From assembly GCF_000003815.2 (NCBI RefSeq), contig NW_023365729.1, positions 22,327-84,326 on the forward strand: DNA of 62,000 bases. The letters are read 5' to 3'. How positions within the stretch are numbered: the first letter of the stretch is position 1; each line of letters opens with the position of its first letter. The position numbers and the translations under genes are program-made. The notes under the pieces were generated by a model. The model had not been told where the DNA came from and did no database searches. It saw only the letters and a list, made by a program, of their open reading frames with translations. Of the stretch, positions 1-11,260 are shown piece after piece. The DNA comes from Branchiostoma floridae. Taxonomy: Eukaryota > Chordata > Leptocardii > Amphioxiformes > Branchiostomatidae.

Positions 1-270
1 CTTGTACCGGAACTTAAAACTCAGTACTATACAGCTCTAGAAACACCACAAAGAGTAATAAGCAAACTCCAATTATACCTGACCAACAGATATATAATCT
101 GGCACACTCCCGTCATCTGGCAAACTGTCAGTGCCACTAAGTAACCTGATACATTGAAGGTGGCCCAGGCCAGATGATGGTTCTACACCCAACCATAATC
201 TGTTTTTAAAACCAAGCAGATATTGGGAGGATGCCCCAGCCACACTAAAACAGGGTCAACCTATACAGTA
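1..270. other. No feature recognised
   Basis: Non-coding sequence leading into the minisatellite. I see no gene, RNA or clear repeat in it. Confidence 0.5.
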
Positions 271-870
271 TCAAGTTCAAGCACTAGGAGGCCCAAAATC
301 AAACCTGACCACCAGGACACCACAAACAACTCACGTACCAAATGGCAACACAATGGCACCTTGCGTTCCGGAGATACAGCGCACGCCCCGTGCCCGCACA
401 AAAGGTAACCTAAAATGTCAAGTTCAAGCACCAAGGGCGCCAAAATCAAAATTGAGCATTATTCAGCCACCGCCGACACATGTGCCAAATATCATCGCGC
501 CAGCACCAGCCGTTCAGAAGATATAACTCCGGAAACACCCCTCCCGGACACAAAATTCAACCTGCCGGGTCAAGTTCAAACGCGACAAGGCCCAAAGTCA
601 ATCCTAGGCGACAGGCAACAACCCCCCACCCATGCACCAAAAATCGTCGCAATCGCGCGTATCGTTCCGGACACACAGCGCCAAAAGTGCCCCCAAAACA
701 CCAAAAATGCCACCTTCAATGTCAAGGTCAAGCGCCAGGAGGCCCAAAATCACACCTGAGTGTCAGGCTACCACCCCCAACCCACGTACCAAAAATCGTC
801 GTGCTCGCACCATCCGTTCACGAGATACAGCGCCCTACATCCCCGGCTACCGAAAAGTTTCCACCAGCAT
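271..870. repeat. Degenerate minisatellite, about 150-bp period, four units
   Basis: Four diverged tandem units begin with TCAAGTTCAAG or TCAAGGTCAAG at 271, 418, 570 and 722, giving spacings of 147, 152 and 152 nt. Each unit repeats the order 'CCCAAAATCA', 'CGTACCAAA' or 'CACCAAAA', and 'GAGATACAGCG' or similar. The strand is very C/A-rich and G-poor, which leaves long stop-free frames (for example 415-759 and 480-899). Those frames are a by-product of the repeat and not a gene. Confidence 0.8.
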
Positions 871-3263
871 CAAAACCATACCTGCATACATGCAGGTAAC
901 AATTTCTTCAGTTGAAGTTTACAAGACTTAGTCTACTTTTCCCATTTTGTCAAGTGCTAACATTTTCAATATAAAACTTAAAAGCACTCCCAGCCAAGAA
1001 GAATTTTCTGGTAGGAATTCCCACACCGGCCATAACAATGCCTGCATGAGAAGAGGCAACTAGAACTTGGTTTCAACAAATGTGTTCCCTTCTGGCACAT
1101 AAGCTGTAATGTAACCATCAGCCATCATGCAATCCGCCTGAAACTGAAAGGGGGGTGCCCATGACAGCGGCTATTTTACACGAGGCTGGACGGTCATACA
1201 TTTACCCAGGATCTATTGTATGTCCTTTTTACACGCAGAAAAAATTGTATGACCACAGACATACGACCTAGTTGTAGGCCTCTGTTGTATGTATGGCCCT
1301 TTCCTCATCCATAACTCCTGAGGTACATGCTGTAAGATTCATCAAAAGGCTCATGTATAGGTGTCATAATGACCTCTCCTCCCCTTTCCTGCCCATCTCT
1401 AAAGAAGCCATGATTATCTACTGGTGTAAACTAGCAAATACAATGCATGTACTAATTTGTAATTCAGGTCATTAGAGAAGTAAAAGACAGTCTCAATTGG
1501 GTGAGAAGTATAGTTAATGATCTCATACTAGTATATGCCTTCCAGACTACAAGGGAGTTTTTAAACAAGTTCTGAGCAAGGATGTTATAAGGAATTGACT
1601 GACCTGATCTTAATATTGCAGAGACCTCAGGATAGATAAGCTTTTATTTAGCATAAAAGTTTATCTGAGTTGGTACATTACATTACAAGGGAAAAACTGT
1701 TGTCTAACTCTGGTAAGTAAAATTCTCTCATCAGAAACTTTCCTTCTCAATCATAGTCAATGTGCTACTATTTGATAGTCCTGCATTTATTCTTGGCCTG
1801 TTGCAAATGCCAGTTATATATAGGAGGGTAGGAGGTGCGGAAGTGTGAATTATAGAGGCGGCTCTAGGGGTAGAAATTATACAGAAAAGGTTGCAAAAGA
1901 CCAACAAAATAAAATAATTGATTCATCTTCGTATAGATAACTCACAAATTAAAGTTACACACAAAGTATGAGTCAGTTGGCCATGACATGTTTAACAGCC
2001 TATGTTGTGCTTACATGGCTGTGGTGTTTATATCAAATGAACTCCTCTGTTCGAATGCTCCTTCCATGCATGCATTGAAATACAATACCAACGTGGCCAA
2101 GGATGAAAGGTCCTTGCTTTGGTCAGCAACCTGAGATTTGTTTGATCTCATTCTGGTCTTTTCAACCTCCTTGATCTGGTTGATCATCTTTTGATCATCA
2201 TATGATATTAACACTTGAGTATAAATGGGATGGAATGCCATGAAGTTGTTATGCTTCATTGGCAAGTTTGTTCCAGAGAATATTTCATAATCTAAAATTG
2301 GGCCTTGTAACATTAGCCAGGAGCTTGCTTCCAGACTTGAAAATTCAAGTAAGTATGCGCTATTGTAATGCGGGTTCAAAGTAAGGTCAGCTATTGTTCT
2401 AAAGATATGCAAATGATGCTGGTGTCCAATTAACAATTAGCAAGAATCCAGGTCCAAACATCCTGGCTACCTGTAACTTGTAGTGCTGAGGATCAAAGGC
2501 CTTGAATCAATTTTCAAAGAGATTCGAACCCTGGAACTCAGAGGTCCATTATTAATATTAGAAGAAATTTCAGAAGACAGAATTTCAGAAACCTAAGTTC
2601 ACTTTAACTAATATTTGAAATTAAAATGGTTAAACTAGTAGGGTAAATCAAGGTTGTCTTCAATTTAGGGCTAAACTATGAACAATGTTTCTTAAAGTTT
2701 TGTGAAAATTTGATGGTCCTTTTAAAGAGCTTAAAAATATGTCCACTTTAGCTAATAGACTGCTCAAACCAAGGAGGTTTGGAAATGAAGTCAGCACCTC
2801 TGTGCCTTTCCAATCCAGTTGTGTCTTGCTGCCAGTTTGCCCTTCAAGCTGTGTTAAAAGTAAACAACTGCTGCTGGCTATCAGACCCCCTTCTGTCAGT
2901 AATGACCATGATAAAATCAGACCCGAGCGCTCGAAAATAAAATTGTCCTTCTAGTCCCTATTACTTTGTAAATGCCAGGGAAGTGACTCAAGTGAGTTTG
3001 CCATGGACTAACGCTGGGCCGGCCAGTTTGGTTTGAACATTGATTGGTTTGGGAGGGGGTGCCAGACTTATATAATTATCGTAAATCAAAATGTCTCTTT
3101 TTTAATATTCTACATGTAGTTCTCAAGAAGATTTAGAAGAATGGGACTCATCTGAGCAAGGTAATCCATCCCAAAAGTAAATTTTCAGGTTTCTGTCATT
3201 CTGAAATACCACTGACCAAGTAAGGAAGGTTGTCATGATATTAAAAGCCACTCTACAACTTAG
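871..3263. other. Intergenic, no supported gene
   Basis: A/T-rich sequence without a convincing exon. The longest frame is a 141-codon stretch on the minus strand at 2011-2436. It opens at TTG directly after a stop and resembles no family I know. Bases 3160-3240 share a short block (CATCCCA..GTAAATTTTCAGGTTTCT) with 5315-5395, so a dispersed repeat lies here. Confidence 0.5.
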
Positions 3264-4166
3264 TACAAGCAGAGGTTTGGCTCCGGNNNNNNNNNNNNNN
3301 NNNNNNNNNNNNNNNNNNNNNNNNNNNNNNNNNNNNNNNNNNNNNNNNNNNNNNNNNNNNNNNNNNNNNNNNNNNNNNNNNNNNNNNNNNNNNNNNNNNN
3401 NNNNNNNNNNNNNNNNNNNNNNNNNNNNNNNNNNNNNNNNNNNNNNNNNNNNNNNNNNNNNNNNNNNNNNNNNNNNNNNNNNNNNNNNNNNNNNNNNNNN
3501 NNNNNNNNNNNNNNNNNNNNNNNNNNNNNNNNNNNNNNNNNNNNNNNNNNNNNNNNNNNNNNNNNNNNNNNNNNNNNNNNNNNNNNNNNNNNNNNNNNNN
3601 NNNNNNNNNNNNNNNNNNNNNNNNNNNNNNNNNNNNNNNNNNNNNNNNNNNNNNNNNNNNNNNNNNNNNNNNNNNNNNNNNNNNNNNNNNNNNNNNNNNN
3701 NNNNNNNNNNNNNNNNNNNNNNNNNNNNNNNNNNNNNNNNNNNNNNNNNNNNNNNNNNNNNNNNNNNNNNNNNNNNNNNNNNNNNNNNNNNNNNNNNNNN
3801 NNNNNNNNNNNNNNNNNNNNNNNNNNNNNNNNNNNNNNNNNNNNNNNNNNNNNNNNNNNNNNNNNNNNNNNNNNNNNNNNNNNNNNNNNNNNNNNNNNNN
3901 NNNNNNNNNNNNNNNNNNNNNNNNNNNNNNNNNNNNNNNNNNNNNNNNNNNNNNNNNNNNNNNNNNNNNNNNNNNNNNNNNNNNNNNNNNNNNNNNNNNN
4001 NNNNNNNNNNNNNNNNNNNNNNNNNNNNNNNNNNNNNNNNNNNNNNGTCTGCTGGCCAAGGCCTGTGACACATCAACAACAGCTGGAGCTGAACCTCTGC
4101 TTGGTGAGTATGAAAGATAGAATCTCTGTGTCATGCCGGTTACTCTCCAAGCATAGGTTGGGCTAC
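3264..4166. repeat. Foldback/TIR repeat, interrupted by an assembly gap
   Basis: Three arms of one inverted-repeat family flank the gap: TACAAGCAGAGG at 3264-3275, CCTCTGCTTGGTGAGTA at 4094-4110, and the inverted TACTCTCCAAGCATAGG at 4141-4157. The same motif recurs at 16407, 17085 (inverted) and 17571. I read it as the terminal repeat of a MITE-like element whose centre is missing. Confidence 0.5.
3287..4046. other. Assembly gap (760 N)
   Basis: A run of N. Frames spanning it are artefacts. Confidence 0.99.
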
Positions 4167-6045
4167 AGTTTGGGCATTTTTCAACTTTTTGTTTGGCCTT
4201 TTCATTTATACTGTGTTCCTTCTGTCCATTTGCGCGAAAAAAAGAAGTGCGAAATAGAAAGTTCGACAAAAACGCCTAAAGCACGTCTGCTGGGTGAAGA
4301 GTTTCAGGATGTTGGATGTATGATATTCTTCTATAGGGTCTGGCCCAGGCAATGTCAAACAAGGATAGGAAATGAATCTTAAATGTCTTGAGGAGGCAGT
4401 AAAGGTTAACACGCCTTCTCACATGCTGAACCACATCGTGAGGACTGGCTTGGAAGAAGTCGGCTTGAGGCCATCTTTCCCACTGACACAGAAGTGCCAG
4501 GTCCTTCACAATCTTGCACTTTTGAAACACAAGAGGCAAGTAGTAGTCTCCTGGCTCCCAGGATTTTAACCCGGGCCCACCAGCTCAGTGAACCTAACAC
4601 ACTAAACACTCAGGCTAAAAGGTGACAAACCAGACCATGTTAGACTGGTGCCTTTTGAACCCCACTCTTGCACAGTGATTCTTTGTCTGTGATCAGCACT
4701 TAACCTCTAAATCTCCAAGGATATCTCATAAGGATAGGGAAGGAGTTTAGCAGGCAGAAAACTCCTCTGCTGGCTTAACTCCTTCCCCAGCTTATAATAC
4801 TATCTTATGCTACCGCAAGATCTGCTTGGAGATTATGAACCTCTGTCTTACTGAAGCCGCATTCCTTCATGGACTTTCAAATGCCTTCAAACACATCATG
4901 TTTCTTAATATTGCCACTAAGTTTCCTCCGGATCCCCTGATCATCCCAAATATATGTCAAGACTTGGCTGCCAGAAAAAAAAAAGATTTTATGATTCAGA
5001 AACGTGGCTTAAATATCAGATTCATGTCTGAAAACATTCACTTTCCTCAGTGACGCCACAAAGTATGACCCCACGTACCTGGATGTAACCTGGATCCAAG
5101 CTTCAATGGTATATGATAAAGTGAGAAGTTGTCTGGCTATAGTGCTGTGCACAGCACTGCCTAATTTCCCATTTTTCCAAATTCTAAGGTTGCCATTAGT
5201 AGGTAGTCCAAAAATGTTGAGCCCGATCAAGTTGGTGAGATCAAGGAGGATCAAGGAACTTTTAAAAAAAAAATTATTGATGAAAGCTTCTTGATCTGAC
5301 CTGACTTGAATCCTGTAATCCATCCCAGAAGTGAATTTTCAGGTTTCTTCAACTTTAAAGTTCTAATTTGAAATTTTCTTTGCCTGACCAAGGACGTTTA
5401 ATATATGAAACTTCCTTGGCCCAAGGAGGCTAAAAAAATCATTTCAACCTCCTTGCTTGGCCTGACTGCCCACCAGGCTCTATAAAGCAATTGTGTATAG
5501 AAATTTTTACGTGTTTTGGGAAAGTCCCTGTGGGACTTGCTAATAACTTAGTGCTAATTGGGGAACATGCCTTGACAATAACTGACCTCCTTTCAACCCG
5601 CATAACAATGTGCATAATTACCAAAAAGAGGAAGGTAAGCGCCTTATATACAGCCTGCCCATGTAGTATGATTTGGAACCTAAACTACAAATAATCTCTG
5701 GAACAAACTTTTGCCTGATGTTTCTATTCATATGAACCACCGGTAACAGCTTCATGGCATTAATTTTATGGCTTCATGTTAAATTGTAAATGGTCCAAAA
5801 GATAACGGTACTTTGTACCAGATTAAAACCCAGGTTATCATTAAGTTTGGTTATCAAAAAGTTTGTTGTTACTTTGTCGGCCTTTCAGCTTTTCAACACC
5901 TCTCTATAGCACATGCTAGCACCTGCAAGATAGTCCATAGGCCAGGACCCCAAATTTCACCTATCCGGACTGCAGTGGCAAATTATTCTTATTATTCTTA
6001 TTATAAGGCCTGTGGCATATATTTTGATGTGACAGCCATTCTGGT
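4167..6045. other. Intergenic, no supported gene
   Basis: No gene seen. There is a block repeated from 3160-3240 at 5315-5395, and several short CCAAGGAG/CTCCTTGG-type motifs between 5390 and 5465. Confidence 0.45.
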
Positions 6046-6850
6046 TTGGTAGCTTTATTCTGGCTATCAGTATCTGATATCAGCCTTCAAACCTATCACC
6101 ATCTAAATAAAGTCAGTACAAGCAAGGAGGTACAAGTAGACAGAATGCTATCAAAAGCGAATGGCAGGCTGTTCATGTTAAGAAAAGTAAAACGCTTTAA
6201 CCTCCCAACCGATGACCTTGTTCAAGTTTACACATCCTATGTACGTTCGGTGGTAGAGTATTTTGCTCCAGTGTGGCACCCTGGGCTGACATCATCACAA
6301 ACTGTACGTCTGGAAAGAGTCCAGAAAAGAGCACTGCGGACTATCCTCTGGGAACATTACATAGACTACGAGACTGCGCTTCTGACCACAAACCTTCAGA
6401 CACTTGAAAAAAGAAGGATTGACTTGTGCTTGAAATTCGCCAAGAAGCTCGACCCTTCATTGGTCCCGCCAAGGGCTGGCGAGATCCACGGTAGATCCAC
6501 GAGAAACTCGGACTTGTTCAAAACAGTAAGATGCAGAACCAACCGTTACAGAAACTCCCCCTTCCATACTTCGTAAGACTGTTAAACGAGCATAGCTAAA
6601 CACTAGTAGACTTGGAATGTTCTAATCACAATGTATGTTTCCGTCTCTTGCCTATATATGATGTGTTTATATAAAGTTTTAAAAGATACTTAGTTTTAGT
6701 GTGTATGAGTGTAATTTCATCAGATAGTCTTTAACTATTAAGTATTAAGGAATTGATGGAAAACAAAACGTGCAATTCAGCCAATTGGCTGCCAAATGTT
6801 TTTACTGAAGTTGTGTTGTGCAACAAATAAACCATTCATTCATTCAATGA
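6046..6850 (+). mobile_element. 5'-truncated non-LTR retrotransposon, end of ORF2 plus 3' UTR
   Basis: The frame from about 6085 to 6576 reads as the region after the reverse-transcriptase core. Recognisable blocks are KANGRLFMLRKVKRF, YVRSVVEYFAPVWHPGL and LERVQKRALRTIL, followed by a cysteine- and basic-rich tail, as in CR1/L2-like elements. The RT catalytic core and endonuclease are absent, so the copy is dead by 5' truncation. Near 6556 a C-homopolymer change shifts the frame: the frame used so far stops at 6574-6576 while the expected tail continues in a neighbouring frame. The copy ends in a short (ATTC)n run near 6833-6846, a typical microsatellite tail for these clades. It differs in sequence from the element at 18.5 kb. 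Confidence 0.8.
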
Positions 6851-6874
6851 TCAGGAAATTTTTTTGTCTTAAAC

Positions 6875-6905
6875 CAAGGAGCTTTTATCTGATAAAAGCT
6901 CCTTG
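6875..6905. repeat. Perfect inverted repeat, 15-bp arms
   Basis: CAAGGAGCTTTTATC (6875-6889), one base, then its exact complement (6891-6905). A third copy of the left arm follows at 6913-6927. Confidence 0.85.
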
Positions 6906-6927
6906 CTTAAACCAAGGAGCTTTTATC

Positions 6928-7944
6928 AATAAAATCACAAGAGACCTAGGCCTGGGGTAGCCAAGAGTAGAGATTACCAAAGGCAAATAGTAAAGACTAA
7001 AAATCTATTCCATTAGGTTGCTGTTGGAAAATCTAGGTTAGGTCAGTGAGCTCAGAGCTTTAAAACTCCTTTGTGATATTGCAAGGTAAAGCAAGGAAGT
7101 TAAACCTCCTTGGGTAAACTTAGTCTACATCTTAATTACCAAGTTGCAACTACCATTCATTTCTCTAATTACCTGTCATTATAAATTAGTGCATGCATTG
7201 TTGTTGCTGGATTTTAAACACCTACATGTAGGTGCAAAGGAGATTAGAGAATGGCTTCTCTAAAGATGGGTGAGAAAGGGGAGGGGAAAGTGATTATCAC
7301 ACTCTTGTCATAAAAAGGCCTTTGTCACAATCTCAAGGACTTTAAAGCATGAAAAGAGTTGAGCTGAGGAAAGTGTGTTACTGGTCAAATTGTTCTTTTA
7401 ACTGATCGGATCTGGTGATGGGTGATATATCATTTCAATTAGACACCTAGAAATGCATTAAAAAACAGCTGTTTGAATAGAGATTCATTAAACACCAGTG
7501 AATGAGTTTCTAGGTGTCCATGTACCCGGATCGGGACACTTCTATGTGTTATGGCATCGCATGACAGGTCAATGCTACATATATGATAATAGATGATCAA
7601 TGTTGCACCCTGAGGGGTTTATTATATAAAGCCTGGTTGATTTCTATAACCCAAAGATACCAGCGATCAGCATGGCTAACAAAGTGGTTCATGATTTACT
7701 TGTCCAGAAGATGAGCAAAATTGAATGTACCATGATTTACAGTTGTGTACTATAGTTTAGAATTCAGTAAATAGTTACTGGAAGTCCCGAAAATAATTTC
7801 ATCAGGTTGGTAGATCATAGGATAGGAGTTCAAATCCTTTCATGTAGAAAAAGTGTATACGGTCAGTAGCATTCTGAGAAGTTCAAGTTTTCTTGTCAAT
7901 GTGGGCACCCTTACATGAGGGTCTGCAAGAGAGGGGGTTGTCTT
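6928..7944. other. Intergenic, no supported gene
   Basis: No gene or clear repeat recognised. Confidence 0.4.
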
Positions 7945-8060
7945 GGTAGGTAATGCTTAACGGTGAATTGAGAAGGCGGAGTAACGCTTAACGATAAATT
8001 CAGGAGGGCTGGTAATGCTAAACGGTAAATTCAGGAGGAGTTGCAAAGCATAACGCGCAA
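7945..8060. repeat. Short tandem repeat with a TAACGGTAAATTCAGGAGG-like core
   Basis: Three to four diverged units of about 35-40 bp repeat 'GGTAATGCTTAACGG..AATTCAGGAGG'. Related units occur at about 29500-29575 inside intron 2, so this belongs to a dispersed family. Confidence 0.6.
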
Positions 8061-8262
8061 TCCTTTCGTACAAGGTTAGGATTGTTGTACGAAAAGCTGA
8101 CTAGCTAATGACAATGTGAGAAGAAAAAGATGTCCAGAACCCGGAGGAATGACAGGCAATGTCAGCTGCCTCCATGACATTGCTTAGCTTGGGCAGAGTT
8201 CCCACTACAGAGTTGCGCGGGTTAAAGTCCGGCGTCCAACAAGAGAATAAAAGTGAACTTTT

Positions 8263-8467
8263 NNNNNNNNNNNNNNNNNNNNNNNNNNNNNNNNNNNNNN
8301 NNNNNNNNNNNNNNNNNNNNNNNNNNNNNNNNNNNNNNNNNNNNNNNNNNNNNNNNNNNNNNNNNNNNNNNNNNNNNNNNNNNNNNNNNNNNNNNNNNNN
8401 NNNNNNNNNNNNNNNNNNNNNNNNNNNNNNNNNNNNNNNNNNNNNNNNNNNNNNNNNNNNNNNNNNN
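8263..8467. other. Assembly gap (205 N)
   Basis: A run of N. Confidence 0.99.
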
Positions 8468-8950
8468 TCATCATTTTCAACACCGCATACAGAGGGAACA
8501 ACTCCCATTACATACTCCTTCTGGTAAATGTCTGGTCCTCTGCTTGCTTACGTTAGCTTTTCGGTTACTTTGGGCTTCGCCACAAACCAGCTGTCAGCCA
8601 ATCAGAGAAGATGCCTTTCAGTTTTCTAAAGGGAAATCTTGTTATAAGTAAGGCAAGTCCTATTCGTGACCGATGCTATCGTCACAACGTTCCATGCCAG
8701 GGCGGTTTGTCCGTCCGGTTCTGCGTCAAACTGAGAATAAGGTACCAATTTTGTGATCAGTATTATAGGAACTGTGGGTAGAGGGCGATCGCTGCCTCAC
8801 CGAATATTACCCAAAAACATGTAGAAACCATCATCCTCTTGCTGCGGTAACAATTTCGTCAGCATTCATATTGGCAATTTCAGTGCTTAAACTCTATCTT
8901 ATGCATGGAACAGGTGCTAATGGAGGTACTACAAAAAATAATGTAGGTCC

Positions 8951-9315
8951 ATTTCATTGCTGACTTCTGATCCTTTAAATGTTTTTAATTAGCTTATGGA
9001 TGCTAAATGGATAGTTCTTGGGCACCGAAATTGGCTTAGATACTCATAAAACGTCAGTATTGAGGTTAAAGAAAAAATAGAAGAGGTAACTAATAGTAAT
9101 TGCCACAGCTTCCGTACCTCTGAAAAATATGAGTACCTCTGAAAAAATATGAGTAACCATTGCAGGACAGGCATTGTGTAAAAGACAAGTTCATTCATAG
9201 GCCAGTTTCTTTTCTAATGCCTCAGGCATCTCCGGCAACATAATCAATAAAACTAGGAAAATGAAATAATAAACAATGCCTCCAATATATATCTATTTTA
9301 GAGATTGAAAGTCAA
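8951..9315. repeat. Direct duplication, copy A
   Basis: This 365-bp block recurs almost base for base at 9453-9817, offset 502, with only scattered substitutions. An assembly gap lies between the copies. It could be a true tandem duplication or two alleles joined head to tail. Confidence 0.85.
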
Positions 9316-9335
9316 TCCCGCTGCCGTTACTGTCA

Positions 9336-9452
9336 NNNNNNNNNNNNNNNNNNNNNNNNNNNNNNNNNNNNNNNNNNNNNNNNNNNNNNNNNNNNNNNNN
9401 NNNNNNNNNNNNNNNNNNNNNNNNNNNNNNNNNNNNNNNNNNNNNNNNNNNN
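9336..9452. other. Assembly gap (117 N) between duplicated blocks
   Basis: A run of N, placed exactly between the two copies of the duplicated block. Confidence 0.99.
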
Positions 9453-9817
9453 ATTTCTTTGCTGACTTCTGATCCTTTAATGTTTTTACTTAGCTTATGG
9501 ATGCTAAATGGATAGTTCTTGGGCACTCAAATTGGCTTAGATACTCATAAAACGTCAGTATTGAGGTTAAAGAAAAAATAGAAGAGGTAACTAATAGTAA
9601 TTGCCACAGATTCCGTACCTCTGAAAAATATGAGTACCTCTGAAAAAATATGAGTAACCATTGCAGGACAGGCATTTTGTTAAAGACAAGTTAATTCATA
9701 GGGCAGTTTTTTTTTCTAATGCCTCAGGCATCTCCGGCAACATAATCAATAAAACTAGGAAAATGAAACAATAAACAATGCCTCCAATATATATCTATTT
9801 TAGACATTGAAAGTCAA
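9453..9817. repeat. Direct duplication, copy B
   Basis: Second copy of the 8951-9315 block. Shared landmarks include GCTGACTTCTGATCCTTTAA, AAACGTCAGTATTGAGG and CCTCAGGCATCTCCGGCAA. Confidence 0.85.
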
Positions 9818-9922
9818 GGCTAAAACAGCTAATGAAATTGGCACAGTTTAACAGTTTAAAAACAAAATCAAATGCATACAGAACTCTTCCTGTCATTGCT
9901 TTAGATATTACTTTTAAGGTCA

Positions 9923-10095
9923 TTTCTGCAGGAATTCCTGCAGAAATTCCTGCAGAAAACATTCTTCCTGCAGGAATTTACCTTTGTCCTGCAGGAAATT
10001 TCTGCAGGAATTCCTGCAGGAAAAAGTTTTTCCTGCAGGAATTCCTGCAGGAAAAACGCTTCCTGCAGGAATTCCTGCAGAAATTCCTGCAGGAA
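9923..10095. repeat. Palindromic tandem array of CTGCAGGAATTC-type units
   Basis: At least ten alternations of CCTGCAGG or TCTGCAGA with GGAATTCC or AAATTCC fill about 170 bp. The basic unit is self-complementary, so the whole array can fold back on itself. It is open in several frames on both strands, a side effect of the repeat. Confidence 0.9.
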
Positions 10096-11132
10096 GAAAA
10101 TTTTCAAAATGAATATTCATGAAAGTTATTATCATATTTCACAACTGTACATCATACTTGTCAATCATATGTAAAGACTTTTCACCAAGTGCTTTTATAT
10201 TGAAAATATAAGCCCATTTCAAAATGGGAAAAGTGGAATTCCAAAGTTATTGTGGAGCCTCTTAAACACACTGGCAATATAACAGGATTTCATCAGAAAT
10301 GGCAAGTGTTCTGAAGGTTGGATAATGGTTCCAGACCACAGGTGTTTACAAAAAAACCTCATCACCCGTATTACCACCTATAGCATGCTGTATAGTCAAG
10401 AAGCCTGGTTCAAATAACAGTATTTGATCGGAAATAGCTAGAAAAAAGTGCTTCACCCTTGAGGTGTCACCAAAAACATTGGTTTTGACTGCTACATATT
10501 ATACTACATAGTGTAGGAAATTGATATTATTGAAATATCATTTAAGTTGCTTGTAAAGAAATGATCAACTGGATATATTCGGAATGTGACATTCAACGTA
10601 GGTGCATTGTATGCTCAAAAAGGGTCAAATGGTGTAACCAAATATATATGGCAAGGCAAACAATTTATGCCAATGCTTTGGGTATGTCATCATCTAAAAG
10701 TTGTTTTTTTCTTACCACGGCTTCACCTTACTTTCATAATGACAGAACGGTGTGATGGTATTTATCATTTATCATTGTTACTCACTTTGCTCTAGATAGG
10801 CTGCATCTATTTACATGTACTTTCTAATCATGATTTTGCTATGGTACAATGTCTATGTTACTCAGTGTTTGTAAACAAACTGCAAGTTGTTTGCTTTCTC
10901 AAATATCCCACTTATAAGACTATGTTGTGAAATTATAAAGTATACAGTGATGTACATGTGAGTACATGCTTAGAAGCAAAAGTAGTTTGATTCAAATAAC
11001 CATTTCACAGTGTTAACTGTACATGTGTAGCAAGGTGTTCTATGGGTATTATGTCAAAGGTGAATGCCCCTAACATGTCAACAGTACTTGTCAAGGGCCT
11101 CAAATTTGAAATAACACCCACAATGCATCTTG
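10096..11132. other. Intergenic, no supported gene
   Basis: Nothing recognised beyond short A/T-rich stretches. Confidence 0.4.
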
Positions 11133-11260
11133 CAGTGCATGTGCAGTTTAAATGGTGAAACAGCTTATTGTAGAAACACCATGTTGTGATGTCTCCAGTG
11201 CATGTGCAGTTTAAATGGTGAAACAGCTTATTGTAGAAACACCATGTTGTGATGTCTCCA
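11133..11260. repeat. Two-copy tandem duplication, 63-bp unit
   Basis: Units 11133-11195 and 11196-11258 are identical or nearly so, each running from CAGTGCATGTGCAG to GATGTCTC. The exact match suggests a recent duplication. Confidence 0.9.

Noticed and set aside
415-899. Overlapping open frames of 114 and 139 codons
   Set aside because: They arise from the G-poor minisatellite, which lacks stop codons in several frames. The repeats are not conserved as protein.
2011-2436. 141-codon minus-strand frame
   Set aside because: It opens at TTG after a stop, has no recognisable domain, and its length is possible by chance in 62 kb of A/T-rich sequence. It could be a transposon fragment; a protein search would decide.
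3123-4269. Long frames of 277-338 codons
   Set aside because: Nearly all of their length is N from the assembly gap.
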